Origin: Tolypothrix sp. PCC 7910
GTDB taxonomy: Bacteria; Cyanobacteriota; Cyanobacteriia; Cyanobacteriales; Nostocaceae
Direction: 5' to 3'
Assembly: GCF_011769525.1 (NCBI RefSeq)
Contig: NZ_CP050440.1
Span: 5,953,501-6,017,500, forward strand
Length of the DNA stretch: 64,000 bases
This document shows, in pieces, positions 9,184-18,736 of the stretch. Under the pieces are notes generated by a model that saw only the letters and a list, made by a program, of their open reading frames with translations, was not told the DNA's origin and searched no databases. The first letter of the stretch is position 1. Each line of letters opens with the position of its first letter. Both the position numbers and the translations under genes were made by a program.

Positions 9184-10357
9184 CAGGGTGGTTTCATACA
9201 AACAGAGAAAAATAATAATGATTCATAGGGGGAAATAAAACATTTACAACAGGCGAAGTATGAATCTGCTCGAGCAGTTGCAACAAGTTCCAGACTATCG
9301 GCATATCCGAGGACGAAGACACGAGCTATGGTTAGTTTTGTTGTTAATATTACTAGGAGCAATGACGGGGTACTGGGGTTATCGACCACTGGAGGACTTT
9401 ACTAAGGTACATCGGCAAAGCTTGATTCAAATGTTAGAACTGACAGATGATATTAAGTTTCCTTCATACTCGACATTCCGACGGGTACTAAAAACCATCG
9501 ATTTTCAGCCATTAACAGACTTATTTAATACTTGGGCATTGGCGATCGCCTCACCAAAACCAGAGGAAAGATTAGCAGTTGATGCTAAGAGCATTCGTTG
9601 CACACTGACAGATTATAGTCAGTCATATCAGAACTTTATCTCGGTTGTGTCAGTATTTAGTCACCAACGTGGTGTTGTTGTCCAGATGCAAGCATTTGCT
9701 AATAAACAAGTCAGCGAAGTCGCAGTTGTGCAACAGTTAATATCTGAGTTTACAGATTCTAGCGTCATGTTTACCCTGGATGCTCTGCACTGTCAAAAAA
9801 AACAGTATCGTTGATTATCAATACAGATAATGATTATTTGATTGGATTGAAGGAAAACCAGCCTAAACTCTACAAAATGGCTCAAACTCAATTCCTTCAA
9901 TCACCTCCACTCAGTTGTGCCACAGCTATTGATTCGGGGCATTCCAGAATTGTCAAACGCACTTGCCAAGTATTTGCAGTTCCCGAATCACTTCAAAATC
10001 AATGGGCTGGACTCAAAACATTTGTTGTTGTCGAGCGTCAGGGTGAACGCGATCGCCAACCATTTCACGAATATCAGTTTTACATTTGTAGTCAACATCT
10101 CGAAGCTCAACAATTGCTTGCTGATACTCAAGGACACTGGGGAATTGAAAATCGACTACACTGGGTCAAAGATGTGACATTTTCCGAAGATTTTCCACTG
10201 CGTCGTGGTGGCAATGCTCCTGTCAATTGGGCAATTTTGCACACCTTTTTCATTACGATCGCCAGATTTTTTGGTTTCCGAACTATCCCTCAAGCACAAC
10301 GTGCCTTATCCAACCAACTCCAAAAGGTTTTTTCTCTGTTTGTATGAAACCACCCTG
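9184..10357 (+). mobile_element. ISAs1-like insertion sequence, 1174 bp
   Basis: The ends are a perfect 29-bp terminal inverted repeat beginning CAGGGTGGTTTCATACAAAC; the right copy is at 10329-10357. One DDE transposase, split by a frameshift, fills the element, and its stop codon lies inside the right inverted repeat. Identical 20-bp direct repeats flank the element (9164-9183 and 10358-10377). Identical ends and duplications indicate a recent insertion. The target is a dispersed intergenic repeat. A short relative with the same kind of ends lies at 30185-30338. Confidence 0.9.
9260..10347 (+). pseudogene. ISAs1 family transposase, split by a frameshift in an A run
   Basis: The first frame (9260-9814, 184 residues) has the ISAs1 N-terminus (LLEQLQQVPDYRHIRGRRHE) and two acidic active-site regions, AVDAKSIRCTL and FTLDALHCQKK. 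The second frame (to 10347) carries GLKENQPKLY and the last acidic region, HWGIENRLHWVKDVTF. The switch falls in eight A residues at 9795-9802: reading CAA AAA AAA and slipping back one base gives the expected continuation HCQKKTVSLIINTDNDYLIG. It may be a broken gene or a slippage site used to make the full protein. The whole product would be about 361 residues, normal for the family. Confidence 0.85.
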
Positions 10358-10377
10358 CTTTAGGAGAAGGGCTGTAG
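10358..10377 (+). repeat. 20-bp direct repeat, right flank of ISAs1-like element
   Basis: Exact copy of 9164-9183, starting at the base after the right inverted repeat. After it the sequence continues as ordinary dispersed repeat (GGGTTTCCCTC) up to about 10430. Confidence 0.85.
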
Positions 10378-10599
10378 GGGGTTTCCCTCATGAGCAATTG
10401 CCGAAAGGGTTCCCGCGTTGTAGCAACTGTCATCATGGAAAAGACAGATTTTCATGCTTGGTTATGCCGAAACCGGGTGTGAATGGCTGAGTTGAAATTA
10501 ATCACAAGAAAAATCAGGGGAGCCACTCAATATATCTATCCCCAATGGCAAATGACAATATTTCCAGAAGGAGGCGTTTATCCCCCTTCTCACAAAAAG

Positions 10600-12231
10600 C
10601 TATTCAAATTGTAGTTCGGGTACGAGTTGCAGAGTCCCAATACCTAAATCTTTGGGTGAAAGCGATCGCGCTTCAAACAAAGCCATCATATCTCGCAATT
10701 GCGGGTTGCCACGAGCCGATCCTGTCAATCCTTTGGCAATAATTAAACCACAATAGCCTTTAGTATTTTTACACCGCTGATTCCATTTTTTGCGGGCTTC
10801 TACATGGATGGGATCATCATCTAAAAATTCCCCAAACAGAAATAATTCATTATTGTGGGTTTGTAATAAACCTAAGTCGTATTGATTGCCATCAAAGGGA
10901 TCAGCTCCCGGATTAAAGCAAATTGCTTTTAATCCCCCAGCAGCTTCTAAATGTTCAATTACCGTCTTCGCTCTGGGGCGAGAAGTTTGAATTAAAATCA
11001 CAGGTAAACCATCACCTACTTTAGTAATTTCACCCACAGGATGATAGGTAACGCCTTGACGCAAATACTCCAGCATTTCCCAAGAGACTACTCCCAAACT
11101 TAAGAACGAGTCTTCGGGGATCAAATCATCTCGTAATGAACTAAACATCATGGAGGAGTCTGCTATTTCGTCATCAATATCTAAGCCTGCCATTTCCTCC
11201 AATTCTGCCGCCAATTCTGGCATGGTAGAGACAGTCACAGATACTGTTTTCGTTGCTTCATCAGCATGAGGAAGTGTAATCCGATAGCGATGGCTGAGGC
11301 TGGGGAAGGAATCTGCATACATTTGGCGACGGTGATCGCGGATAAAGCGGTTAAGGCTTTCTAAAGCTACAAAGACAACTAATGCTTCTTCGTCGTACAA
11401 AACAGACCGCAACCCTTCTAAAGGGTGAATATTACCAAAGGTAGGGTCAACTTCAGATAACGGTAAATCTGCTAAATCGCCATCATCTTCTTCATCAGTT
11501 TCATCGTTACGCTCAAAGGTAAGAAACAGGCAATCTTGTTTGAGAAAAGCTTCTTCTAAACGTCCTTGTGATTCTTCGTCTCTTAAAACAGCGGCACGAA
11601 ACTGCTTTAGGGATTCTTCAGAACGGTAGAACAAGATACCATATTCCATTCCCAGCATCCCCATTACAGAGGCGTAGAGTTTACCTACATCCCATCTATT
11701 GATTTCTATAGATAAAATTTGCTGTTCTTCCAAAAATTGCCAGGGAGATGCTTGCCAAATCGTAAATGCCTTCTCTTGCAAAGCTTGGGCATACTGGGGA
11801 GGTAAATCAGGGATTTGACTATCAAGAATTTCCCCAAAAGAACGAAACAGTTCATCAATTAAAGGTAATTCTGGTGCGTAGTCAATGGCAATGTCCAAAT
11901 CTTGTAATACCCCGCGCAGATAAAATTGGATTTCGCGATCGCGCACGACAATTCTTTGGGGACGAGCAGGTTTTGCTGGACTATGAGGATGTTCCATTGC
12001 TCGCATTAATGTGCGAACAACCGCCTCAGGCCCTGTTTCTGTGCCAACTACATCCATTCCTCTGACAATACCTTGGGAACCGTCCACCCAAAGAATACAA
12101 TCGCCCTTTCCTTCTGGATCTCTGGGCTGGGTTTGGGAAGATGACAACGGACGGCGATCGCCCTCCCATACAGAAGGAATTTGGGTTAATTTCTTCAACC
12201 GACGACTGGTAGAGCGATTAAAACTTGTCAT
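10600..12231 (-). CDS. Conserved cyanobacterial protein of unknown function
   Basis: I do not firmly recognise this 543-residue soluble protein, though it resembles conserved proteins annotated only by DUF numbers in cyanobacteria. The N-terminus is basic and low in complexity. A region near residue 50 (DCILWVDGSQGIVRGMDVVG) looks like a small folded domain. An acidic stretch (DETDEEDDGDLADL) lies near residue 245. The C-terminal half has alternating hydrophobic strands and ends in SLSPKDLGIGTLQLVPE. No membrane segments or catalytic motifs were seen. HIP1 sites and codon use match the native background. Confidence 0.7.
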   Translation of the reverse strand: MTSFNRSTSRRLKKLTQIPSVWEGDRRPLSSSQTQPRDPEGKGDCILWVDGSQGIVRGMDVVGTETGPEAVVRTLMRAMEHPHSPAKPARPQRIVVRDREIQFYLRGVLQDLDIAIDYAPELPLIDELFRSFGEILDSQIPDLPPQYAQALQEKAFTIWQASPWQFLEEQQILSIEINRWDVGKLYASVMGMLGMEYGILFYRSEESLKQFRAAVLRDEESQGRLEEAFLKQDCLFLTFERNDETDEEDDGDLADLPLSEVDPTFGNIHPLEGLRSVLYDEEALVVFVALESLNRFIRDHRRQMYADSFPSLSHRYRITLPHADEATKTVSVTVSTMPELAAELEEMAGLDIDDEIADSSMMFSSLRDDLIPEDSFLSLGVVSWEMLEYLRQGVTYHPVGEITKVGDGLPVILIQTSRPRAKTVIEHLEAAGGLKAICFNPGADPFDGNQYDLGLLQTHNNELFLFGEFLDDDPIHVEARKKWNQRCKNTKGYCGLIIAKGLTGSARGNPQLRDMMALFEARSLSPKDLGIGTLQLVPELQFE

Positions 12232-12539
12232 AGAGTAAGTTAATTAAAAGAAGCAATTTATCCGTCAATTTTTGGGATTGGTTAGCCTCAGATGCAATTT
12301 TCCTAGCCTTTACCTGAATATTTAGAGGCAATTTAGGCTACCACAAGGCTAAATCTCCCAAAATAGCGAATCTTAAAAGGCACCGAATCTCTCAATTCTA
12401 GAATAAAAATATTTAGCTGCTTTTGACGCAGTCTTTACAATTTGCCAATCAGGGACATCAATGTCGCTAGAATGGATACAAAAACACTAACTACAACCCC
12501 AGCATACTGGTGAGAGCAATTTAGGAGTTACAACAGCAT
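12232..12539. other. Divergent intergenic region
   Basis: These 308 bp lie between two genes reading away from each other and must hold both promoters. No ORF, repeat or structured RNA stands out. Confidence 0.4.
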
Positions 12540-12896
12540 ATGACACAAGCCACTCAGCCACAACAACGTGGAATTCAGTTAAGCGAAACCGCATTACGTC
12601 AAGTAAAATCTCTTCGCGATAAGCAAGGTCAAGATTTATGCTTACGGGTAGGTGTGAGACAAGGCGGCTGTTCTGGGATGTCCTACATGATGGACTTTGA
12701 AGATGCCAGCAAGATTACCCCCCAGGATGAGATCTTTGACTATGAAGGCTTCAAAATTGTTTGCGATCGCAAAAGCTTATTATACCTCTATGGCTTAATG
12801 CTCGATTACAGCGATGCCATGATTGGTGGCGGCTTTCAATTTACTAACCCCAATGCCAACCAAACTTGTGGTTGCGGTAAGTCATTTGGTGTCTAG
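12540..12896 (+). CDS. A-type iron-sulfur cluster carrier (IscA/SufA/HesB family)
   Basis: This scaffold or carrier delivers Fe-S clusters to apoproteins. The 118-residue protein carries the three conserved cysteines: Cys44 in [13 protein letters not shown], and Cys110 and Cys112 in the C-terminal CGCGKSF. The segment [20 protein letters not shown] is typical of the cyanobacterial/plastid SufA branch. The start is the ATG at 12540. STRR-like repeats and a TPR gene follow. Confidence 0.93.
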   Translation: MTQATQPQQRGIQLSETALRQVKSLRDKQGQDLCLRVGVRQGGCSGMSYMMDFEDASKITPQDEIFDYEGFKIVCDRKSLLYLYGLMLDYSDAMIGGGFQFTNPNANQTCGCGKSFGV

Positions 12897-12990
12897 TCCA
12901 AAGTCAACAGTCAACAGTCAACAGTTTACAGTCTTATATTATTGATCCTTCACTAGATGATCCTTTACTATTGACCCTTGACCCTTGACA
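12897..12990. repeat. Short tandem heptamer repeats
   Basis: The spacer after the Fe-S carrier gene consists of AGTCAAC-type heptamers (GTCAACAGTCAACAGTC) passing into TTGACCCTTGACAAC. It is the same STRR type as elsewhere in the window. Confidence 0.65.
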
Positions 12991-12998
12991 ACTGACCA

Positions 12999-13421
12999 AT
13001 GACTAATACTGTTGAATCCCTGTTTGATACAGGTTTAGAACGCTATAAAGCAGGAGAAAGCGCAGCTTCTTTAATTCCTGTTTTTAAAGAAGTTTGCGAT
13101 CGCTCTCCTAAAAGTAGTTCTGCTTGGACTTGTTTGGCTTGGTTATATATGCTCGACAACAAAGCCAACTTAGCTTACAAAGCTGCACTCAAGGCAGTCA
13201 AGCTCAATCCCCAAGACCCACAAGCTAGAATTAATCTCGCCGTGGCTATGTTAGAAATCGGTCAAAAAGGTTTGCGGCAACATATTGATTTCGCTCAACA
13301 GTTAATTTTTGTTAATCAAGAATGGGAAGAGGAAGTCAGGAACAGCATCGAAGATGGTTTAACAAGAAAACCAGATTGGCAGAGTTTGGCAAAAGTCAAA
13401 GGCTGGCTGTTTGAGAATTAG
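12999..13421 (+). CDS. Tetratricopeptide repeat protein
   Basis: The 140-residue soluble helical protein shows TPR signatures (SAWTCLAWLYMLDNKANLAY, then KAVKLNPQDPQARINLAVAM), giving about two repeats between residues 38 and 95. TPR domains mediate protein contacts. It follows the Fe-S carrier gene by about 100 bp on the same strand and precedes a small membrane-protein gene, so a loose operon is possible. No partner can be named. Confidence 0.8.
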   Translation: MTNTVESLFDTGLERYKAGESAASLIPVFKEVCDRSPKSSSAWTCLAWLYMLDNKANLAYKAALKAVKLNPQDPQARINLAVAMLEIGQKGLRQHIDFAQQLIFVNQEWEEEVRNSIEDGLTRKPDWQSLAKVKGWLFEN

Positions 13422-13529
13422 AGGCGCTTAGGCGCTCAGGCTAGGGTCTAGATAGTAGAATTATTGAGACTATAAAAATAAAGCTTAGTCTCTAATCCCT
13501 AGCCCTTTATCCCTCATTCTTAGATCTGT

Positions 13530-13772
13530 ATGAAAGAGAAATTGTTAAGCTGGCTAAACTTTGTTTTAGTTGCAGATGTATTCCTGGTTTTGTTTGGCTT
13601 TGCATGGTTTGCGATCGCAGTGATTGGAGATGCCTCTGGTGTGAATTTAGGACTAGATTTGTGGCATCAACTCTGGCAACCTTTGTTTAATCCAGCTATT
13701 GGGATTCTCATGGGAGGGGCACTTCTCAGTGGTCTGATCAATTGGGTTTCGCGTAAATTCCAGGCTGATTAG
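13530..13772 (+). CDS. Small membrane protein, two transmembrane segments
   Basis: The 80-residue product has two hydrophobic helices (about residues 10-33 and 52-70) joined by a short loop with GVNLGLDLWHQLWQPLF. I recognise it only as a conserved type of small cyanobacterial membrane protein. It may be co-transcribed with the TPR gene upstream. Function unknown. Confidence 0.6.
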   Translation: MKEKLLSWLNFVLVADVFLVLFGFAWFAIAVIGDASGVNLGLDLWHQLWQPLFNPAIGILMGGALLSGLINWVSRKFQAD

Positions 13773-13800
13773 TTTAAAGTTTGGCTCTCTACTCTTAAGG

Positions 13801-14721
13801 TTATTTTAAAATTTCTCTAAGTGCCGCTGGTAAATGAGGATACTGGTACTGAAAGCCTGATTCCACAGTGCGCTTAGGTAAAACTTGTTGACCTTCCAAA
13901 ACTACTTTTGCTCCGTCTCCCAAGAGTGCTTCTAATGCTAAAGCGGGAACGGGTAACCAAGAGGGACGATGCATTACTTGACCCATAGTTTGGCTTAACT
14001 CAGCCATACGGATGGGATTGGGAGCAGTAGCATTATATACGCCTTCCATTTGGGCTTTGGCGATTGCTTGCAGAATCAGATTAACTACGTCGTCTAAATG
14101 AATCCAAGAAAACCACTGCCTACCACTGCCAATGGGCCCACCGGCAAAGAGTTTGAAGGGAGTAATCATTTTACCCAAAGCGCCACCCATTCCTAAGACA
14201 ATACCAAACCGGAGAATGACTAAGCGCACACCAGCATCTTTAACTTTGTTCGCTTCTGCTTCCCAGGCGAGACAAACTTCAGACAGAAAATCATTTCCCG
14301 ATTGGCTGCTTTCGTCAAAGGTAGCAGTCTCACTAGTACCATAAAACCCAATAGCTGAGGCATTAACTAACACCTGTGGTTTGGGGTTAGCTTTAGCTAT
14401 GGCTTCCACAATTTTTTGTGTTCCTAACTGACGGCTATTAAGAATTTGCTTTTTGTGTTCCGGTGTCCAGCGTTCCTCAGCGATAGGTTCGCCTGCTAAG
14501 TTCACTACAGCATCACAACCCGTAATAGCATCCTGCCAAGAGCCAGATACAGTGGGTGTATAGGCAATAATCTCTACATTGGGGAATGCCTGAGAGGGAA
14601 AAACTTTTTGGGCAAAGGCTGTGTTACGAGTTAACACCAACACGCTATTACCTTCCTGGTGCAGCCGTTCCACTAAACGACTACCCACAAATCCTGATGC
14701 TCCAGCAATTGCTATTTTCAT
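13801..14721 (-). CDS. TIGR01777 family NAD(P)-binding epimerase/oxidoreductase (ThyD/SulA-like)
   Basis: The protein is an extended SDR-type nucleotide-sugar epimerase homologue with the NAD(P) motif GASGFVGSRLVERL at the start, a DAVVNLAGEPI strand, an active-site region VNASAIGFYGTS and the C-terminal LEALLGDGAKVVLEGQQVLP typical of TIGR01777. An upstream in-frame ATG at 14739 would add MAQVWI; I prefer 14721 because MKIAIAGASGFVG aligns with the family start. The cyanobacterial and plant relatives (ThyD, GC1) have been linked to thylakoid membranes and division, which is knowledge of the family, not of this gene. Confidence 0.85.
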   Translation of the reverse strand: MKIAIAGASGFVGSRLVERLHQEGNSVLVLTRNTAFAQKVFPSQAFPNVEIIAYTPTVSGSWQDAITGCDAVVNLAGEPIAEERWTPEHKKQILNSRQLGTQKIVEAIAKANPKPQVLVNASAIGFYGTSETATFDESSQSGNDFLSEVCLAWEAEANKVKDAGVRLVILRFGIVLGMGGALGKMITPFKLFAGGPIGSGRQWFSWIHLDDVVNLILQAIAKAQMEGVYNATAPNPIRMAELSQTMGQVMHRPSWLPVPALALEALLGDGAKVVLEGQQVLPKRTVESGFQYQYPHLPAALREILK

Positions 14722-14912
14722 AATCCACACCTGCGCCAAATCTTATTTTAAAGTTTTTTATCAAATTTTCAGCTTGCACTACTCTTCTTTTTGGGTGAAA
14801 AGACTTGGTTTGAGATTTTGGATGATATTTCTTTAATGAATCTGTAATCACTTGCTGTTTAGATGCTTCGATATTATAGGATGGACGGAGTGTTGCAAGG
14901 CGTGGGGCTATT

Positions 14913-15260
14913 ATGGCTCGCTATACCTGTTCATTTATTGTTTCTGTTCCTGTTGAGCATCTCCAGCCGTTGCTTGTAGATTTGCTACAAGACTGTGAAT
15001 TGGATATTCAATACTACACAGGCGATTACATTATGGCTCGGGAGATACCTGGGACTGTTTCATTTTCTAAAATGGTTAAAGTGGAAGTACTGATTGATAA
15101 ATCAACAGCGACCGAAACAGAAACCCGGATGAGTATTGTGGTGAAAAATGAGGAACTGCCACTCCAACTGGATAATCACTGCCGACAAATGTTTGAATTT
15201 ATCAAGCAAGCGATTGAACACAGTCGCCATTGGCATTTGATTGAAAGTTTAGCAGGGTAA
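14913..15260 (+). CDS. Conserved cyanobacterial protein of unknown function
   Basis: The 115-residue soluble protein alternates beta strands and helices (YTCSFIVSVPVEHLQPLLVD at the start). It could be a small SRPBCC-like or ferredoxin-like alpha/beta fold, but I do not recognise a family. It is divergent from the TIGR01777 gene. The ATG at 14913 follows a G-rich stretch (GGCGTGGGGC) that could help ribosome binding. Confidence 0.55.
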   Translation: MARYTCSFIVSVPVEHLQPLLVDLLQDCELDIQYYTGDYIMAREIPGTVSFSKMVKVEVLIDKSTATETETRMSIVVKNEELPLQLDNHCRQMFEFIKQAIEHSRHWHLIESLAG

Positions 15261-15545
15261 TTTTTGCTACATCTCATTTTAGGCATCGGCTGCGGCTAGC
15301 TTCAGGCAAAGCTAGCTCAAGCAACGCACCACAAATTATACTCATACTAATTTTAGATGGTGAATTTAGCTCAAAAGTTCTGACTACAGGCTTTTCGAGT
15401 AAACTCTGTTTAATAGATGTTGTTATTTCCAACTCATCATGACAAACGGTAGCTTACAGCTTCTGCATCTGTAAGCAGCCTATGAAGACATTGGCTGCTT
15501 GTAATTTTTTGAGCAAGCGCCTCTAATTTGATGATGTTATTGGTT

Positions 15546-16049
15546 TTAGATTTCCTCTAAATCATCAGTCATACCCGGATTGATTAGTGTAATATCATAC
15601 TCACTAGCATCCGTCATACCTGAACGATGAGTGTTTCTTAACAAGTAATAAATGGCACGTACTTGAGGCCCAAAAACGATTTCGTCTTCATTTCTCAGAT
15701 CGTGGGATGGCATCTTCCGTCCATTAATCATGAGACCGTTAGAACTAAGTTTGCCTTTAGCATCGCCATCGACAATTCGATAATAATAGCTATGGCTATT
15801 CTGTTCGCGTGGTAATCTTACTAATGTGGCATGGCGGCGAGAGACAAACTGCGACACCAAACGGATATTGCAATCGCGGTCTCTACCAATAGAGTAGATG
15901 GGATTTTCAAGCGAAAATTCCTTACGACCTTGATCGTCTTCAAGAATCAGAAGATGGCTTTCGTTGGTTTCTGCGGCCATTGATGCGTCGTTACTAAAAT
16001 CGCTTGAAATTTGATTGCTGAAGATGTGTTTAATATAGTTTCCTGCCAT
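15546..16049 (-). CDS. FHA domain protein
   Basis: The 167-residue protein has one forkhead-associated domain that binds phosphothreonine peptides. The key residues are visible: YSIGRDRDCNIRL (conserved GR), VSRRHATL (Ser-Arg-Arg-His) and LSSNGLMING (Asn-Gly). The domain spans about residues 33-135. No kinase or other domain is attached. It would read Ser/Thr kinase signals, which are abundant in filamentous cyanobacteria. It lies just downstream of the copper ATPase on the same strand, with a 212-bp gap. Confidence 0.88.
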   Translation of the reverse strand: MAGNYIKHIFSNQISSDFSNDASMAAETNESHLLILEDDQGRKEFSLENPIYSIGRDRDCNIRLVSQFVSRRHATLVRLPREQNSHSYYYRIVDGDAKGKLSSNGLMINGRKMPSHDLRNEDEIVFGPQVRAIYYLLRNTHRSGMTDASEYDITLINPGMTDDLEEI

Positions 16050-16261
16050 TATTACGCATTACAGTCTGTGGTACAGCTTTAATAAGCATTTAAGTGCATT
16101 TTGACTCAATAAAGTAGAATATTGCTCTTCTACTCCTGCTGCTTTCATTTTAGGAAGATTCTCAACAGATTTGGTAGATGCATCAATCCTGATGATTGGT
16201 TGAGTCTGCCTATAAAGGCAGAATTATGATGAGTTGAGCGTATGATCTCCGAAAAAGAAAT

Positions 16262-18736
16262 TTACGGTCGATGAGCCAAACGCCGTAATAAAACTGAGTT
16301 ACTAACAACACTAACTGAGCTGAATGCCATTAATGCGGCGGCACCAGATGGGCTAAGGAGAAAACCCAAACTCGGTAATAAAACACCTGCTGCTAAGGGA
16401 ATACCAATTGTATTATATGCAAAAGCCCAGAATAAATTCTGCCGGATTTTGTTGAAAGTGGCACGACTGAGGTGAATTGATTCCACAACATCGCTGAGGC
16501 GATCGCGCATTAATACAATAGCAGCAGTTTCCATCGCTACATCGGAACCAGAATATAAAGCAATTCCTACATCTGCTTGCGATAAAGCAGGCGCATCATT
16601 AATTCCATCTCCCACCATTGCCACAATAGATTTTGATTTGGAGATGTTGATTGTTTCCCCAACCTGAAGAGATTGGATAGCAGCAGCTTTTTTGCTTGGG
16701 GGAACACCAGCAATGACATCATCGTTACTTAGTCCCAGTTGTTTACCGATCGCACTCGCTGCTTCTTGGCGATCGCCACTGAGTAACATTACCCGTAAAC
16801 CCATCTGGCGTAATTTATCGACTGTAGCTTTGGCATCTGGTCTCAGGGTATCAGCAACGCCGATAATTCCAGTTAAAATCCCGTCTACTGCCACACAAAC
16901 AACTGTTTTACCCTCTGCGGCTAATTTCTGGCTTAATTGTTGTGCAGTGTCACTAATGGCAATTCCGTGCCAACTCAGCCATTCCCAATTTCCCAACAAG
17001 ACATTTTTACCTTGGACTACAGCCGATACACCTAGTCCTGGTTCTGTGTGGAAGTCTACAGCCTCAGGTATAGTTAATTCTTGTCGTTGTGCTTCCTGCT
17101 GAATGGCTTTAGCAAGAGGATGGTATGTGCCGCTTTCTACAGCCGCAGCAAATTGCAGGAGGGATTGGGGGTTAGCAACTAGAGAATATTCGCCCTCAGA
17201 GCCTACTTCTTCAATTAGCAGACAATCTGTAACAGTGGGATTACCTGTAGTCAACGTGCCTGTTTTATCAAAAACTACTGTATCTAGCTGGTGAACTCGT
17301 TCTAAAACGTCACCACCTTTAATTAACAAACCCCGTTCTGCACCTAAGCCAGTCCCAACAAGAATGGCTGTAGGTGTAGCCAAACCTAAAGCACAAGGAC
17401 AAGCCACCACCATGACTGCGATCGCTAATTTTAAGCTGATCAGGAGTGGAGAATAATGAGCGGTAAGTGCTGAGTGGGAAGTGCTAAGTGGGGAGTGGTG
17501 AGCCATTTCCATGCTGGTTGACATGGCAATATCTGGCCAGATGTGGACACCTAAGAAGTACCAAAAGATAAAGGTTAATGAAGCGGCTGCTAAAACACCA
17601 TAGGTAAAGTAACCAGCTACCGTATCAGCTAATTTCTGAACAGGTGCTTTGCGGGTTTGGGCATCTTCCACCAGGGCAACAATATGGCCTAATGTGGTAT
17701 CGCTACCTGTACGGGTGGCTTGGATTGCGATCGCGCCTGATTGATTAATAGTACCTGCTGTAACAAAATCTCCAGGTTGTTTGATGACTGGTACAGCTTC
17801 CCCTGTCAACATCGACTCATCAACCGTGGTTTGCCCTAACCGCACCTCGCCATCTACCGGGATTTTATCGCCAGGTAGTATCTGTAGCCATTCACCAACT
17901 CGCACTTGTTCTGCTGGAATCTCGATGCTAGCAGAACCGATAACAGCATCTCGACTTGCACCATTACTTTCTTGCCCAATTTTCTCAGGATTAGCAATCA
18001 ACCGCGCTATTTGTGGTTGTAATGCTAGCAGTTGGCGAAATGCTGCCGCAGCGCGACCTCTAGCTTGTTGTTCTAATGTGCGCCCCAAAAGAATGAAGCC
18101 TAACATCATCACTGGTTCATCAAAAAAGCACTCCCAACCCATTTGCGGGAAGATTAGCGCCACCAAACTGGCTGTATAGGCTGTTAGGGTTCCCAAACCT
18201 ATCAAAGTATTCATATTGGGCGCATTTCGCCGCCAGCCTAGCCAGCCATCAACTAAAATCGGGCGACCGGGAAATAGGATTGCCACTGTTGCCAGTCCAC
18301 AATGGAACCAGATGTTATTTAAAAATGGCAACGTTACACCGCTAATCGTACTAAAATGCCCAATTCCTGACAAAACTAGTAGGAAGCCAGCAACCAATAA
18401 CTGCTTGAGTGCAGATTGCATTTCTCGGCGCTGTCGTGCTTCTGGGTCTTCTCGGGTAGATATTTCACCTGCGGCTGTTCGTGGTTGAGTTGGGAAGCCA
18501 TTGGCACTCAAATGCGTTGCCAATTGTTCGGCATCAACTGCGCCCACTTCTGACTCTACAACTGCGACCTCAGTCGCCAGGTTCACACAGGCACTCTTGA
18601 CTCCTGGATGTTGAGTTAGCTGCCTTTCTACTGCTTTCACACACCCAGCACACTTCATGCCCCCAACATCCAGAATTATTTTCTCTGTAATGGGCATCAT
18701 TTCTGGGGTGAGATTCGTTTTGGGAACAAGTTGCAT
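16262..18736 (-). CDS. Copper-translocating P-type ATPase (CtaA/PacS type)
   Basis: This P1B ATPase moves Cu+ across the plasma or thylakoid membrane. The 824-residue protein has an N-terminal metal-binding domain with GGMKCAGCVKAVE (about residues 25-37), the membrane CPCALGLATP motif near residue 445, the phosphorylation site DKTGTLT, an HP motif in YHPLAKAI, and GDGINDAPALSQADV. Just before the CPC helix is an unusual insert rich in Ser and His, encoded by heptamer repeats (17443-17510). Cyanobacteria have two such pumps, CtaA (import) and PacS (thylakoid), and I cannot say which this is. Confidence 0.92.
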   Translation of the reverse strand: MQLVPKTNLTPEMMPITEKIILDVGGMKCAGCVKAVERQLTQHPGVKSACVNLATEVAVVESEVGAVDAEQLATHLSANGFPTQPRTAAGEISTREDPEARQRREMQSALKQLLVAGFLLVLSGIGHFSTISGVTLPFLNNIWFHCGLATVAILFPGRPILVDGWLGWRRNAPNMNTLIGLGTLTAYTASLVALIFPQMGWECFFDEPVMMLGFILLGRTLEQQARGRAAAAFRQLLALQPQIARLIANPEKIGQESNGASRDAVIGSASIEIPAEQVRVGEWLQILPGDKIPVDGEVRLGQTTVDESMLTGEAVPVIKQPGDFVTAGTINQSGAIAIQATRTGSDTTLGHIVALVEDAQTRKAPVQKLADTVAGYFTYGVLAAASLTFIFWYFLGVHIWPDIAMSTSMEMAHHSPLSTSHSALTAHYSPLLISLKLAIAVMVVACPCALGLATPTAILVGTGLGAERGLLIKGGDVLERVHQLDTVVFDKTGTLTTGNPTVTDCLLIEEVGSEGEYSLVANPQSLLQFAAAVESGTYHPLAKAIQQEAQRQELTIPEAVDFHTEPGLGVSAVVQGKNVLLGNWEWLSWHGIAISDTAQQLSQKLAAEGKTVVCVAVDGILTGIIGVADTLRPDAKATVDKLRQMGLRVMLLSGDRQEAASAIGKQLGLSNDDVIAGVPPSKKAAAIQSLQVGETINISKSKSIVAMVGDGINDAPALSQADVGIALYSGSDVAMETAAIVLMRDRLSDVVESIHLSRATFNKIRQNLFWAFAYNTIGIPLAAGVLLPSLGFLLSPSGAAALMAFSSVSVVSNSVLLRRLAHRP
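17443..17510. repeat. STRR-like heptamer repeat inside the copper ATPase coding sequence
   Basis: The + strand shows AGTGCTGAGTGGGAAGTGCT followed by AAGTGGGGAGTGG, the type of heptamer repeat usually found between genes. On the minus strand it is read in frame as Ser/His/Leu-rich residues between a transmembrane loop and the helix before CPCALG, and the frame is intact. Confidence 0.6.
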
